From assembly GCA_017962565.1 (NCBI GenBank), contig JAGCVC010000010.1:1-44497 (forward strand): a DNA stretch of 44,497 bases, in the 5' to 3' direction. The notes beneath the pieces are model-generated. The model was not told where the DNA came from. It worked only from the letters and a program-made list of their open reading frames with translations, and did not search any database. The translations under genes were made by a program, and so were the position numbers. Positions within the stretch are counted from its first letter, which is position 1. Each line of letters opens with the position of its first letter. This document shows positions 16,843 to 25,054 of this stretch, piece by piece. This DNA comes from Alphaproteobacteria bacterium (lineage in GTDB: Bacteria; Pseudomonadota; Alphaproteobacteria; CAAHEQ01; UBA3637).

Positions 16843-19800
16843 ATGCATTTGGATAAGCTTCGTAAGTTTTTATTGTTTTATATAATAGTTTTGATTGCTG
16901 GGGTTTTGTCTGTGCAACCCGTTGCTGAGGCCGCCCAAAGAAGCAGAGTAAATCAACGAAGTAGAGATGCGTATGCAAGGCAGAATTCTTATTACAGATC
17001 CAGAAACAGAGTACCATCACAGGAAAGAGCATTTTCTTCAAATTCTTATCAAAGGGTGCAAAGTTATTTACAGGCAAGAGATTTTAACGGACTGAAAGAA
17101 GCAGTTAAAAACGGGCTTACTTTGGAGGATACAAACGTACAGGGAGATACAGCTGTTTGTGTTGCTATAAAAAGAAGAGATTACATTGGTTTTAGTATGC
17201 TAAAATCTGTTGGGGCGAATTTGGCCCCTTCGTGTGTTAAAGAAATACCTGTAGAGGAAAGGGAAGCATTTATTGAAAGGTATACCGAATTAGGAGGTCG
17301 TCTTTCATCAGCAGCACAAGAAGGTATACTTTCCATATCTTCTTCCGATGTTGGTGCATTTATAACTGATTCAACTACCCTTGCAGTCGCCGGTACTATT
17401 GTTGGCGTTGGAGCTGTTGTCGCAATTGCAGCCGGTGGAGGCGGTGGTGGAGGCGGTGGTGGAAGTGGTAGCAGTGGTAACGGAGATGGCTCTAAACCGT
17501 CTGGCTCATCAGGTTATCTTCCTGATACTACTACACCAGATACGCCATCAACAACAGATAAAACAAAACCGGAATATTATACGACAAAAGAATTTACCAG
17601 TAAAAACTTTAAGAATGGGGTTAATTTTCTAGGACAGATTAACGCGCAATATGCTTATGCTACAGCAGCGGAAAATGGCCAGCCAGTAGCAGGAGAGGGA
17701 GCAATTATTGCTGTTATTGATGAGGGAACAGATACAACTCATCGTGAACTAAAAAATAATATCTTGAAAGATTCCTCTGGGAATGTTGTTGGTAAGAATT
17801 TTGATTATGGTCCTTGTATGAACGGAGATAAAACAAATTGTTGGATTACAGGCTTTTATTCTGATGGTAAACCTATCACTGTTCTTTATGGTGATACTTT
17901 TGGTGATGTACGGATAGCTGGGTATATTAAAGAAAGTGATCTTATTGTTACATGGCCACAATATTACAGTAAGTTTCCAAGTGACTGGGACTGGGACAAG
18001 CATAAAAATGATCCTAATCCGGTTTCAGAATCACAAGCCTCTCACGGAACTCACGTTGCGGGAATAGCAGCAGCAGCAAAAGATGATTATGGAATGCACG
18101 GGGTGGCATACAATGCAAAGATTATACCCATCAATGCCGGTATAGGATGGTATGCTCCAAATGAGACGTATTTTGAGGCCTTCAAATATGCGGCAGACAA
18201 TGGAGCTCAAGTGTTGAATAATTCTTGGGGCGCAGAAGATGTAGTGATTTATTCGGATGCGATTACAACAGCTGCTCAATTTAATGAGGTACGAGGAAAT
18301 AATTTGAAGTCAGCTATTGAATATGCAACATGGAGTGGCGATTACACAACCAGTGCGCATATTGCATCAAATCCGTCAATTGTTGTTTTTGCCGCGGGTA
18401 ATTCAGGAAATGCAGGTGTACATCCTCAACCTACCATTGAAAATGGTGCTCCGACCGCTATTCCATCTTTGTTATACTACAAGGAAGACGGACAATTAAA
18501 GCGTTTTTCTTCCTTCCCGTCAGATACAAGCAGCATTGTTTCCAGTTTGTTTGTTACTGTTGTCAGTGTAAATTCATCTAACCAATTAACATGGTATACT
18601 CAGCGTTGTGGAGGAGCTGCTCGCTGGTGTATAGCTGCTCCGGGTGGTTATCAAACATCTTCCAATTCACAATACAATGGTATAATTTCTTCGGTTCCTG
18701 GCAATAAATATGATATGAAATCGGGAACTTCTATGGCTGCTCCGGTTGTAACAGGTGCGTTGGCGACTATTTTGGCCGCATCACCTTCCTTAAAACCGGA
18801 AGAAGCTGTTGAAATTATGTTTAAAACGGCAACAGATCTTGGTACCGCTGGTGTAGATGAAGATTTTGGTTGGGGATTGTTGAATCTTCAAGCCGCGTTA
18901 TCGCCGGTTGGGACAACAAGTTTGGCATTAGGTGATACAACAACGGAAAATCAAGTAAGTTTTAGCGGAACACATCTTACAATGCCACGTATTTTTAATT
19001 ATTCTCTTTTGGAAAAATTACCGGAAAATATTGTCATTTTAGATGAATATAAACGTGCTTTTAGTATCCCAACAACTTCTGTTATCAGAACGACATCTCA
19101 TTCCGGGCAAGCTTTTGCAAACAATTTGCGTTCATTTACAAAATGGCAACGTCCTCAGACAGCAAAAATTTCGGATACTTTTGACATGCGTTTTTCCGAA
19201 AATCCTAAAGCTTTCAGTGATGAAAAGTTAAATGGAATAACTTTTGCTTTTAATTATCATAAAGACAGTATAAATGCGGATTTTTCCTTTACTCAAAATG
19301 CAAAAGAAGGTATGGAAAATTACTTTAATCAATCTTTGCTTAATCCGTTTACAACCAGTGCAACAGATGTTTATGCCCTGCAGAACAGTTTTTCTTTAAA
19401 TAAGAAAATAAAACTTGGCTTTGGAGCCAGTGTCGGTAAAAATAACTTTTTTGACGGAAACGAAAGATTGGATTATCGCCACGAAAGAAGTGTTAAAACA
19501 GGGCAAATAAATTTAGATTATCAGCCAATTAGTTTTGCAACGATAAAATTAAGTAGTGGTATTTTGGACGAAGACGGTTCTTTGTTAGGTTTTAATGGTT
19601 TTGGTGGCTTGAAAACAGGCGATTCTCAAACATACTTTATGGGGTCTCAATTATCTGTTGAACCAATAAAAAAAGTTCGTTTATCAGCGGCTTATTATTA
19701 CGGTTCAAGTAAGATGAAAAATGAAAGCAATTCTTTGATGCGTCTATCGAATGTTCAATCAGAAAGTATGGCTCTTAAGGCCGAATATCAATTTGATGAG

Positions 19801-20088
19801 AACATTTTGTTGGGGGCAAAAGGGGGATCTCCATTGCATGTTCGTAAGGGCAGAGCATTTTTTGATTTACCTGTCGGACGAGATGCTACGGAAAACAAAA
19901 TTTATCGCGAACGCGTAACTGCAAGTTTAAAGCCCCAAGCAAAAGAATGGGATTGGGGTCTTTTCGGTGTTTACAATATAGATGCCTGGACGTTCCAGAC
20001 GGAAGCGATGACACGCCTGCATCCGGATAACCAATCAAACACAAAACCGGATTATCGGTTAATGTTTTCGGTCGGTTTTGGTTATTGA
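16843..20088 (+). CDS. Autotransporter-like subtilisin (S8) protease
   Basis: 1081 residues from the ATG at 16843, preceded by AGGTGGA; the in-frame GTG at 16834 falls inside that site. The N-terminus is a signal peptide with an Ala-rich cleavage site near residues 30-31 (VAEAA). Next come an Arg/Tyr-rich stretch, an ankyrin-like segment (about 70-120), and a hydrophobic stretch running into ten consecutive glycines. The S8 protease domain follows: Asp293 (AVIDEGT), His401 (SHGTHVAG), oxyanion Asn near 460 (NNSWG) and Ser630 (SGTSMAAP). The last roughly 300 residues alternate polar and hydrophobic residues and end in an aromatic (SVGFGY), as in outer-membrane beta-barrels. It is probably exported and self-inserted, with the protease exposed or released. 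It ends 4 bases from the convergent gene. Confidence 0.88.
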   Translation: MHLDKLRKFLLFYIIVLIAGVLSVQPVAEAAQRSRVNQRSRDAYARQNSYYRSRNRVPSQERAFSSNSYQRVQSYLQARDFNGLKEAVKNGLTLEDTNVQGDTAVCVAIKRRDYIGFSMLKSVGANLAPSCVKEIPVEEREAFIERYTELGGRLSSAAQEGILSISSSDVGAFITDSTTLAVAGTIVGVGAVVAIAAGGGGGGGGGGSGSSGNGDGSKPSGSSGYLPDTTTPDTPSTTDKTKPEYYTTKEFTSKNFKNGVNFLGQINAQYAYATAAENGQPVAGEGAIIAVIDEGTDTTHRELKNNILKDSSGNVVGKNFDYGPCMNGDKTNCWITGFYSDGKPITVLYGDTFGDVRIAGYIKESDLIVTWPQYYSKFPSDWDWDKHKNDPNPVSESQASHGTHVAGIAAAAKDDYGMHGVAYNAKIIPINAGIGWYAPNETYFEAFKYAADNGAQVLNNSWGAEDVVIYSDAITTAAQFNEVRGNNLKSAIEYATWSGDYTTSAHIASNPSIVVFAAGNSGNAGVHPQPTIENGAPTAIPSLLYYKEDGQLKRFSSFPSDTSSIVSSLFVTVVSVNSSNQLTWYTQRCGGAARWCIAAPGGYQTSSNSQYNGIISSVPGNKYDMKSGTSMAAPVVTGALATILAASPSLKPEEAVEIMFKTATDLGTAGVDEDFGWGLLNLQAALSPVGTTSLALGDTTTENQVSFSGTHLTMPRIFNYSLLEKLPENIVILDEYKRAFSIPTTSVIRTTSHSGQAFANNLRSFTKWQRPQTAKISDTFDMRFSENPKAFSDEKLNGITFAFNYHKDSINADFSFTQNAKEGMENYFNQSLLNPFTTSATDVYALQNSFSLNKKIKLGFGASVGKNNFFDGNERLDYRHERSVKTGQINLDYQPISFATIKLSSGILDEDGSLLGFNGFGGLKTGDSQTYFMGSQLSVEPIKKVRLSAAYYYGSSKMKNESNSLMRLSNVQSESMALKAEYQFDENILLGAKGGSPLHVRKGRAFFDLPVGRDATENKIYRERVTASLKPQAKEWDWGLFGVYNIDAWTFQTEAMTRLHPDNQSNTKPDYRLMFSVGFGY

Positions 20089-20092
20089 TATC

Positions 20093-21847
20093 TCAACGAG
20101 TATTTCTTTCTCTGAGGTTTGCCAAGATGTTAACATTTGACGAGAATTTTTGATAACTTCTTATCAGATTTCTCAAGGAAGGATTAAATCTTTCATTTGT
20201 TTCCTTCTGAATTTCTTGTTTATCCTTCGTAGTAACCTTTCCGTCCTTATTTTGTACTTCCATAGCTTTTTGTTTTTGGAACAATCTGCGTAAAGCACGG
20301 AGAATTGAAATTTCCCATCTTTCCTTTTCTTTTTCAACCTGATTTTGGAACAGCTCAGGATGTTCTCGGCGCATAATATTCATGTAAATATCAATTCTTG
20401 TTGGATTTTTCAATCGATCGGCAACTTCCTGTATGGACAAAGCAACACCTTCTTTTTCTTTAATTTTTTTGACTTCTCTCATTACGGCTGCTTCTTCCTT
20501 GGTGTATTGAGAACGATTGTAATAAGCTGAGACTTGTTGTTTTGCTTTATCAAAAGTCTTTTGAGCTTGTTCTATGCTTGCTAGCGCTGCTGCCTCTTCT
20601 TGAGGTGTCTTGGCATCTCGCTTAGCTTGCTTTGCTTTGTTAAGAGCAATTCCTGCTTCTTTCAGTTCCTTTTTAGCTTTTTCTACTTTAGCTTCACTTT
20701 GAAGATCTTTTTTCAACTGATTATCAAGAGTAGCTTTTGCAGAAACAACAACTTTGCTTGCTTCTTCTACATCTTTGTGTGCTTTCAGCTTTTCTTCCGG
20801 CGTTTTAGCATTATGTTCAGCTCTTATTGCCTCTTTTAATTTCTCTTGAGCATCTTCTAATTTCTTCTGAGCATCTACCTTTTCCTTCTCGGTCGTATTT
20901 CCTTTTCTTGACCGATTTTTGCGAGCAGTTTCTATAGAAGTGATAACTTGAGTTGCTTCTTCGATTTCCTTATCAGCTTTCAATATATCTTCCGGAGTCT
21001 TTGCATTACGTCTGGCTTCCTTTGCCGCTTTTAATTTTCTTTGTGCCACTTTATAATTGTGTACTTCTATTGAATGCTTAGTTGCCTTGTCTAATGCAAA
21101 AGTTTCTTGGGCAATCAAGTCCTTTTTCACTTCAGGATGTTGCTCTAAGTAGGCCGCTTCCGCGTACCTTATTTGAAGTGGTGACAAATCTTTAGAAGCT
21201 TGAATATCTGCCAACGTAATCGGTGTATCAAATTTGTTAGCAATCTTGCCCAGTAATTTATTTCCAACTGCTTTCACTTTTCTAGCATAGACAGGGTTGG
21301 CGTTTTCACCAAGTGTCGGTATACCAGCCACAGTATCTATCGTCTGAACAGGTCTTGCAGCCTGTTTTCTGTTTTCTTGAATAGCTGAAGCGATAATCGG
21401 AGCGGCAATTACTGCAACAACAGGCGCAATATCAATGGAGTGATCCTCCGCCTGTTTTTTCTTCTCTTCGATTTTTCTTTCATCATTCGTTTTTTCCAGA
21501 ACCTCATCCATTTCTTTAAGCGTATTTGGTGTGAGATTCATATGATTATTCTTTACTGCATCAAGAATATTGGCTAATTCCGCTTTTGTTTTACTTGGAA
21601 GTCCAGAATCCCTAATTTTACCTTCTAATGTGTTAATCATCCAGAAGATCCATAATTTTCTGCTTTCTTCAGCTTCTTTGATATATTTTTTGCGAAGTTC
21701 TTCCCGCTTAGATGCATTTGTTTCTCTTGCTATACCATTTTCCTGTTCTTGAGTCAGTACAATAGGATCATTTTGAATGACCCGAAGAAAGACCATTTCT
21801 GCCGTGATTTCAGATATAAAGGAATCAATTTGAGCTTCGTCCATCAT
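20093..21847 (-). CDS. Large coiled-coil protein with three internal repeats
   Basis: 584 residues, not recognised. The composition is very rich in Lys, Glu and Ala, predicting long helices and coiled coils. A hydrophobic segment at about 139-156 (APVVAVIAAPIIASAI) could cross the membrane or be buried. Three imperfect copies of a roughly 40-residue module centre on NAKTPEDI (near 281), NAKTPEEK (near 346) and DAKTPQEE (near 411), spaced about 65 residues apart. The C-terminal 100 residues are basic. AAGGAG precedes the ATG. The upstream gene, 16 bases away, is also helical and Lys-rich, suggesting a two-gene operon. There is no signal peptide. A role as a secreted effector or structural protein is possible but unproven. 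Confidence 0.7.
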   Translation of the reverse strand: MMDEAQIDSFISEITAEMVFLRVIQNDPIVLTQEQENGIARETNASKREELRKKYIKEAEESRKLWIFWMINTLEGKIRDSGLPSKTKAELANILDAVKNNHMNLTPNTLKEMDEVLEKTNDERKIEEKKKQAEDHSIDIAPVVAVIAAPIIASAIQENRKQAARPVQTIDTVAGIPTLGENANPVYARKVKAVGNKLLGKIANKFDTPITLADIQASKDLSPLQIRYAEAAYLEQHPEVKKDLIAQETFALDKATKHSIEVHNYKVAQRKLKAAKEARRNAKTPEDILKADKEIEEATQVITSIETARKNRSRKGNTTEKEKVDAQKKLEDAQEKLKEAIRAEHNAKTPEEKLKAHKDVEEASKVVVSAKATLDNQLKKDLQSEAKVEKAKKELKEAGIALNKAKQAKRDAKTPQEEAAALASIEQAQKTFDKAKQQVSAYYNRSQYTKEEAAVMREVKKIKEKEGVALSIQEVADRLKNPTRIDIYMNIMRREHPELFQNQVEKEKERWEISILRALRRLFQKQKAMEVQNKDGKVTTKDKQEIQKETNERFNPSLRNLIRSYQKFSSNVNILANLRERNTR

Positions 21848-21863
21848 GTTCTTTCTCCTTCTA

Positions 21864-22610
21864 TTAATGTACTCTTCTGTTGTCCAGTGCTCTTCTGACA
21901 GCCGGATTTACCTTTTGATGTGTTCTTCTATAGTTATCTCTATTTCTTTTTATTACACTCAGCAAGGCATTTCGCGTTTCTTTATCATGAACCATCTTTT
22001 TCATAACCGATTTTCCGCGTTGAGTTTGACGATCTTTTGATAAAGTAATACCTACACCAGGAAGCTTTCCACTCTCGATTTCCATAGCGATCGCTCCTTT
22101 TTCTTCAAAAGGTACACTCTGGCTATTAAGCTTTTTCTTTTGTTTAGCTAATTCTTTAATTAAATCTACTTTCCCAGATTTGAAATCATTTCCGGCCTTT
22201 GTGACTACACGGCTTGCATCTTCTTGATTCAGTTTGAAACCGAATTTTCTGTTTGCAAGAAGTAATTCATTTGCTTTTTTTACCATTCGGTACGCTATAT
22301 CAATCAATGGCTTTAAGAGCATGTGCCATGGTCTGGCTTGCTTTTCTTGCTGGGTAGCCATTGCTTCTTCCATTTTTTGAATACCAACTTGCCGTTCGAT
22401 CCGTTGTTCGGCTTCCTTTTGTTTTTGTTGGTTATCATAGATAATTCCGTTGTATTTTGGATTGTTATTTTGCGTCTGTTTCAATCTATGTTGTTTTTTT
22501 CTTTCTTCAAGGAGCGCCATTTTTCGTGTGTGTTCGACAACGCGAGGATCCAGTTCTTTCTCCGGTTTCCTTTCTATTCGTTGCAGTGTTCTTACAGGTA
22601 CATCCATCAT
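21864..22610 (-). CDS. Basic helical protein, unrecognised
   Basis: 248 residues, very basic, with no signal peptide or membrane helix. The N-terminal 110 residues are Gln/Lys/Glu-rich and probably coiled coil (RKKQHRLKQTQNNN, QKQKEAEQRIERQ). The C-terminal half looks more globular, with helices around ASRVVTKAGNDFKSGK and ETRNALLSVIKRNRDN. AAGGAG lies upstream of the double ATG. It is the first gene of the unit with the 584-residue coiled-coil gene and has a strong promoter (22642-22670). It shares its intergenic region with the divergent hydrogenase operon. I cannot assign a function. Confidence 0.7.
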   Translation of the reverse strand: MMDVPVRTLQRIERKPEKELDPRVVEHTRKMALLEERKKQHRLKQTQNNNPKYNGIIYDNQQKQKEAEQRIERQVGIQKMEEAMATQQEKQARPWHMLLKPLIDIAYRMVKKANELLLANRKFGFKLNQEDASRVVTKAGNDFKSGKVDLIKELAKQKKKLNSQSVPFEEKGAIAMEIESGKLPGVGITLSKDRQTQRGKSVMKKMVHDKETRNALLSVIKRNRDNYRRTHQKVNPAVRRALDNRRVH

Positions 22611-22641
22611 TTGAACACACTCCTTCCATTATTACATCTAA

Positions 22642-22670
22642 ATGATACCATGAAAATAGCGTTTTGTCAA
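22642..22670 (-). promoter_or_regulatory. Promoter for the coiled-coil gene pair
   Basis: On the minus strand, TTGACA (22670-22665), a 17-bp spacer and TATCAT (22647-22642) lie about 30 bases upstream of the 248-residue gene. It points away from the hydrogenase promoter. Confidence 0.75.
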
Positions 22671-22700
22671 GAAAATTTTTGTTTTTCATAAAAAAAACGT

Positions 22701-22729
22701 TTGATTTTTAAAATCTTTTGTGGTAATAA
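22701..22729 (+). promoter_or_regulatory. Promoter for hydrogenase operon
   Basis: TTGATT, a 17-bp spacer and TAATAA(T) lie about 40 bases upstream of the hndA-type start codon. Confidence 0.6.
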
Positions 22730-22771
22730 TACGCCAAAAGTTTTTTTACAATGATGTTAAAGGAGTTTGAT

Positions 22772-23272
22772 ATGGCTGACGATAAAGAAAAAATACAAGA
22801 AGAAACCCAGAAAATGTTGGTTAAGTGGAAATCAAAACGAGGAGCCTTGATTATGGCCTTGCACGAAATACAAGGTGCATTCGGTTACGTTCCTTGGGCT
22901 GCAATGGAAGTAACTTCTCGTGAATTGGACATTCCGATGGCACGAATTTACTCTGTTTTGACTTTCTACAATTATTTTAAACTAAAAGCCCCTGGAAAAG
23001 TCGTTATTTCCATATGTGATGGAACAGCTTGCCATATTAAAGGTGCTCCTGCCGTTATTAATGCGTTCAGAAAAGAATTGGGTGTATCAGAAGGTCAAAC
23101 GACCGAAGATGGGTTATTCTATACGCAAATCGTTCGCTGTTTAGGTTGCTGTGGTTTGGCACCTGTTGTTGTTGTAAATGGTAAGACTTATGGTAAGGTT
23201 GCAGGTGTTGATGTGCCAAAAATCGTTGCTGAATGGCGTGAAAAAATGCAATCTGAGGAACAAGGAGTTTAA
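22772..23272 (+). CDS. hndA: NuoE/HndA-like [2Fe-2S] hydrogenase subunit
   Basis: 166 residues from the ATG at 22772, chosen because AAAGGAG stands just upstream; an earlier ATG at 22751 lies before that site. It has the NuoE thioredoxin-like fold with a helical N-terminal part (LIMALHEIQGAFGYVP) and four Cys for a [2Fe-2S] cluster: CDGTAC and CLGCC. In NAD(P)-linked [FeFe] hydrogenases this subunit passes electrons between the flavin subunit and the catalytic subunit. It is the first gene of a three-gene operon; the next gene starts 2 bases after its stop. Confidence 0.92.
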   Translation: MADDKEKIQEETQKMLVKWKSKRGALIMALHEIQGAFGYVPWAAMEVTSRELDIPMARIYSVLTFYNYFKLKAPGKVVISICDGTACHIKGAPAVINAFRKELGVSEGQTTEDGLFYTQIVRCLGCCGLAPVVVVNGKTYGKVAGVDVPKIVAEWREKMQSEEQGV

Positions 23273-23274
23273 AA

Positions 23275-25044
23275 ATGGCTGAATTAACACAAGATCAAAT
23301 TGAAAAATTGAAAGCTTTGGGTCGCACTCAAAAGGAGAATTTACTCAAATTGGGTGAAGAATTTAAGGAACGTGTAAAAGATTACAAAGCATCCATTTAT
23401 ACATGTAATGCAACCAGTTGCCATTCCGGTGGGGCTGCCAATGTTATTGAAGCTTTTAAAGAAAGCTTGGCAACAATGGGATTGGACAAAGATGTTCGTA
23501 TGGTTTGTACAGGTTGTATGGGTTTGTGCGCTTCCGGTCCGTTAGCTCGTGTCGAAATTAAGGGCAGAAAGCCTATGCTTTATGAGCACGTAACCCCGGA
23601 TGTTGCTCGTATTATCGTATCCGAACATGTTGCACCGGCTTTAAAACAAAATGCAGATGAAGAATTACGTTTATCTGATTTCTTGAAAAAGAAAGAATTA
23701 TCTTTGGATTTGCCGTTCTTCACAAAACAACGTAAGATTGTTTTACGTTTGTTAGGACATTCTGATCCGGAAGATTTGGGTGAATACATCGCAAACGGCG
23801 GATATCAAGGTTTAATGAAAGCCTTGACTATGAAACCGGAAGAAGTTTTGGATATTATTAAACGTTCCGGTTTGCGTGGTCGTGGTGGTGCAGGTTTCCC
23901 GACAGGAACAAAGTGGGAAATGTTATCAAAAGCACCATTGGTTGATGGCGAAAAGTTTATGGTTTGTAATGGTGATGAAGGCGATCCGGGTGCTTACATG
24001 GATTCTTGCATTTTAGGTGGTGGTTCTCATGCTGTTTTGGAAGGTATGATGATTGGTGCTTACGCAACGGGTGCAACTTCTGGTTGGTTCTATATTCGTG
24101 CGGAATATCCGTTGGCTATTCAACGTATGGAATTAGCAATTAAACAAGCCAAAAGGTACGGTATTTTAGGTCGTAACATTTTCGGTACAGACTTTAATTT
24201 TATGGCTGATATTCGTTATGGCGCTGGTGCTTTCGTTTGTGGTGAAGAAACAGCATTGTTGGCATCTTTGGAAGGAAAACGCGGTACACCGCATCCACGT
24301 CCTCCATATCCGACACAAAAAGGTTTGTTTGATAAACCGACCGCTATTAACAATGTTGAAACTTTGGCAAATATTGCTCCGATTATGGTCAATGGTCCGG
24401 AATGGTTCAGTGAAGTTGGAACAGCTACTTCAAAGGGAACAAAAGTGTTTGCTATTACCGGTAAAGTTAAACATTCCGGTTTGGTTGAAGTTCCAATGGG
24501 AACAACGGTTGGCGAAATGGTCAATGATATCGGTGGCGGAACAAGTTCTGGAAAGCCGTTTAAAGCGGTTCAAACGGGCGGTCCTTCCGGTGGTGTTATT
24601 CCGGCATCTGAATTGCATATGCCGTTATGCTATGAAGAATTAAAGAAAATCGGCTCTATGATGGGTTCTGGCGGTATGATTATTATGGATCAGGACGACA
24701 GTATGGTCGAAATTGCCAAATTCTATTTGGGCTTTACGGTTGATGAATCTTGTGGTAAATGTGCTCCGTGCCGTATCGGCGGATACCAAATGTTGCAGTT
24801 AATGAATAAAATTGCAGCAGGTAAGGGTACAAAAGCGGATGTTGTCAAGATTAAAGAAATCGGTAATGCAATGAGAAAGGCTTCTTTGTGTGGTTTGGGA
24901 CAGACTGCTCCAAATCCGGTTTTATCTACAATGAAGTTCTTTAAAGACGAATATGATGCATTGTTGATTGATGGAAATGAACCGGATGAAGTAAAAGAAG
25001 ATAAGCCTGTTACCGGTTGTACGATTAACATAAAGAATAATTAA
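23275..25044 (+). CDS. hndC: NuoF/HndC-like flavin subunit of [FeFe] hydrogenase
   Basis: 589 residues. The N-terminal roughly 120 residues form a thioredoxin-like [2Fe-2S] domain (CNATSC and CTGCMGLC). The NuoF core follows, with FMN/NAD(H)-binding motifs GLRGRGGAGFPTG and CNGDEGDPGAYMD, then the [4Fe-4S] motif ESCGKCAPCR plus a later Cys in SLCGLGQ. The protein ends soon afterwards (VTGCTINIKNN). The two-[4Fe-4S] ferredoxin-like tail of many HndC/HydB proteins is missing. It would oxidise or reduce NAD(H) or NADP(H) in the cytoplasm. Confidence 0.93.
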   Translation: MAELTQDQIEKLKALGRTQKENLLKLGEEFKERVKDYKASIYTCNATSCHSGGAANVIEAFKESLATMGLDKDVRMVCTGCMGLCASGPLARVEIKGRKPMLYEHVTPDVARIIVSEHVAPALKQNADEELRLSDFLKKKELSLDLPFFTKQRKIVLRLLGHSDPEDLGEYIANGGYQGLMKALTMKPEEVLDIIKRSGLRGRGGAGFPTGTKWEMLSKAPLVDGEKFMVCNGDEGDPGAYMDSCILGGGSHAVLEGMMIGAYATGATSGWFYIRAEYPLAIQRMELAIKQAKRYGILGRNIFGTDFNFMADIRYGAGAFVCGEETALLASLEGKRGTPHPRPPYPTQKGLFDKPTAINNVETLANIAPIMVNGPEWFSEVGTATSKGTKVFAITGKVKHSGLVEVPMGTTVGEMVNDIGGGTSSGKPFKAVQTGGPSGGVIPASELHMPLCYEELKKIGSMMGSGGMIIMDQDDSMVEIAKFYLGFTVDESCGKCAPCRIGGYQMLQLMNKIAAGKGTKADVVKIKEIGNAMRKASLCGLGQTAPNPVLSTMKFFKDEYDALLIDGNEPDEVKEDKPVTGCTINIKNN

Positions 25045-25054
25045 GGAGTTCAGA

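Noticed and set aside
17431-17464. Run of glycine codons as a CRISPR or tandem-repeat locus
   Set aside because: It is a simple in-frame GGN codon run encoding a linker, with no spacers.
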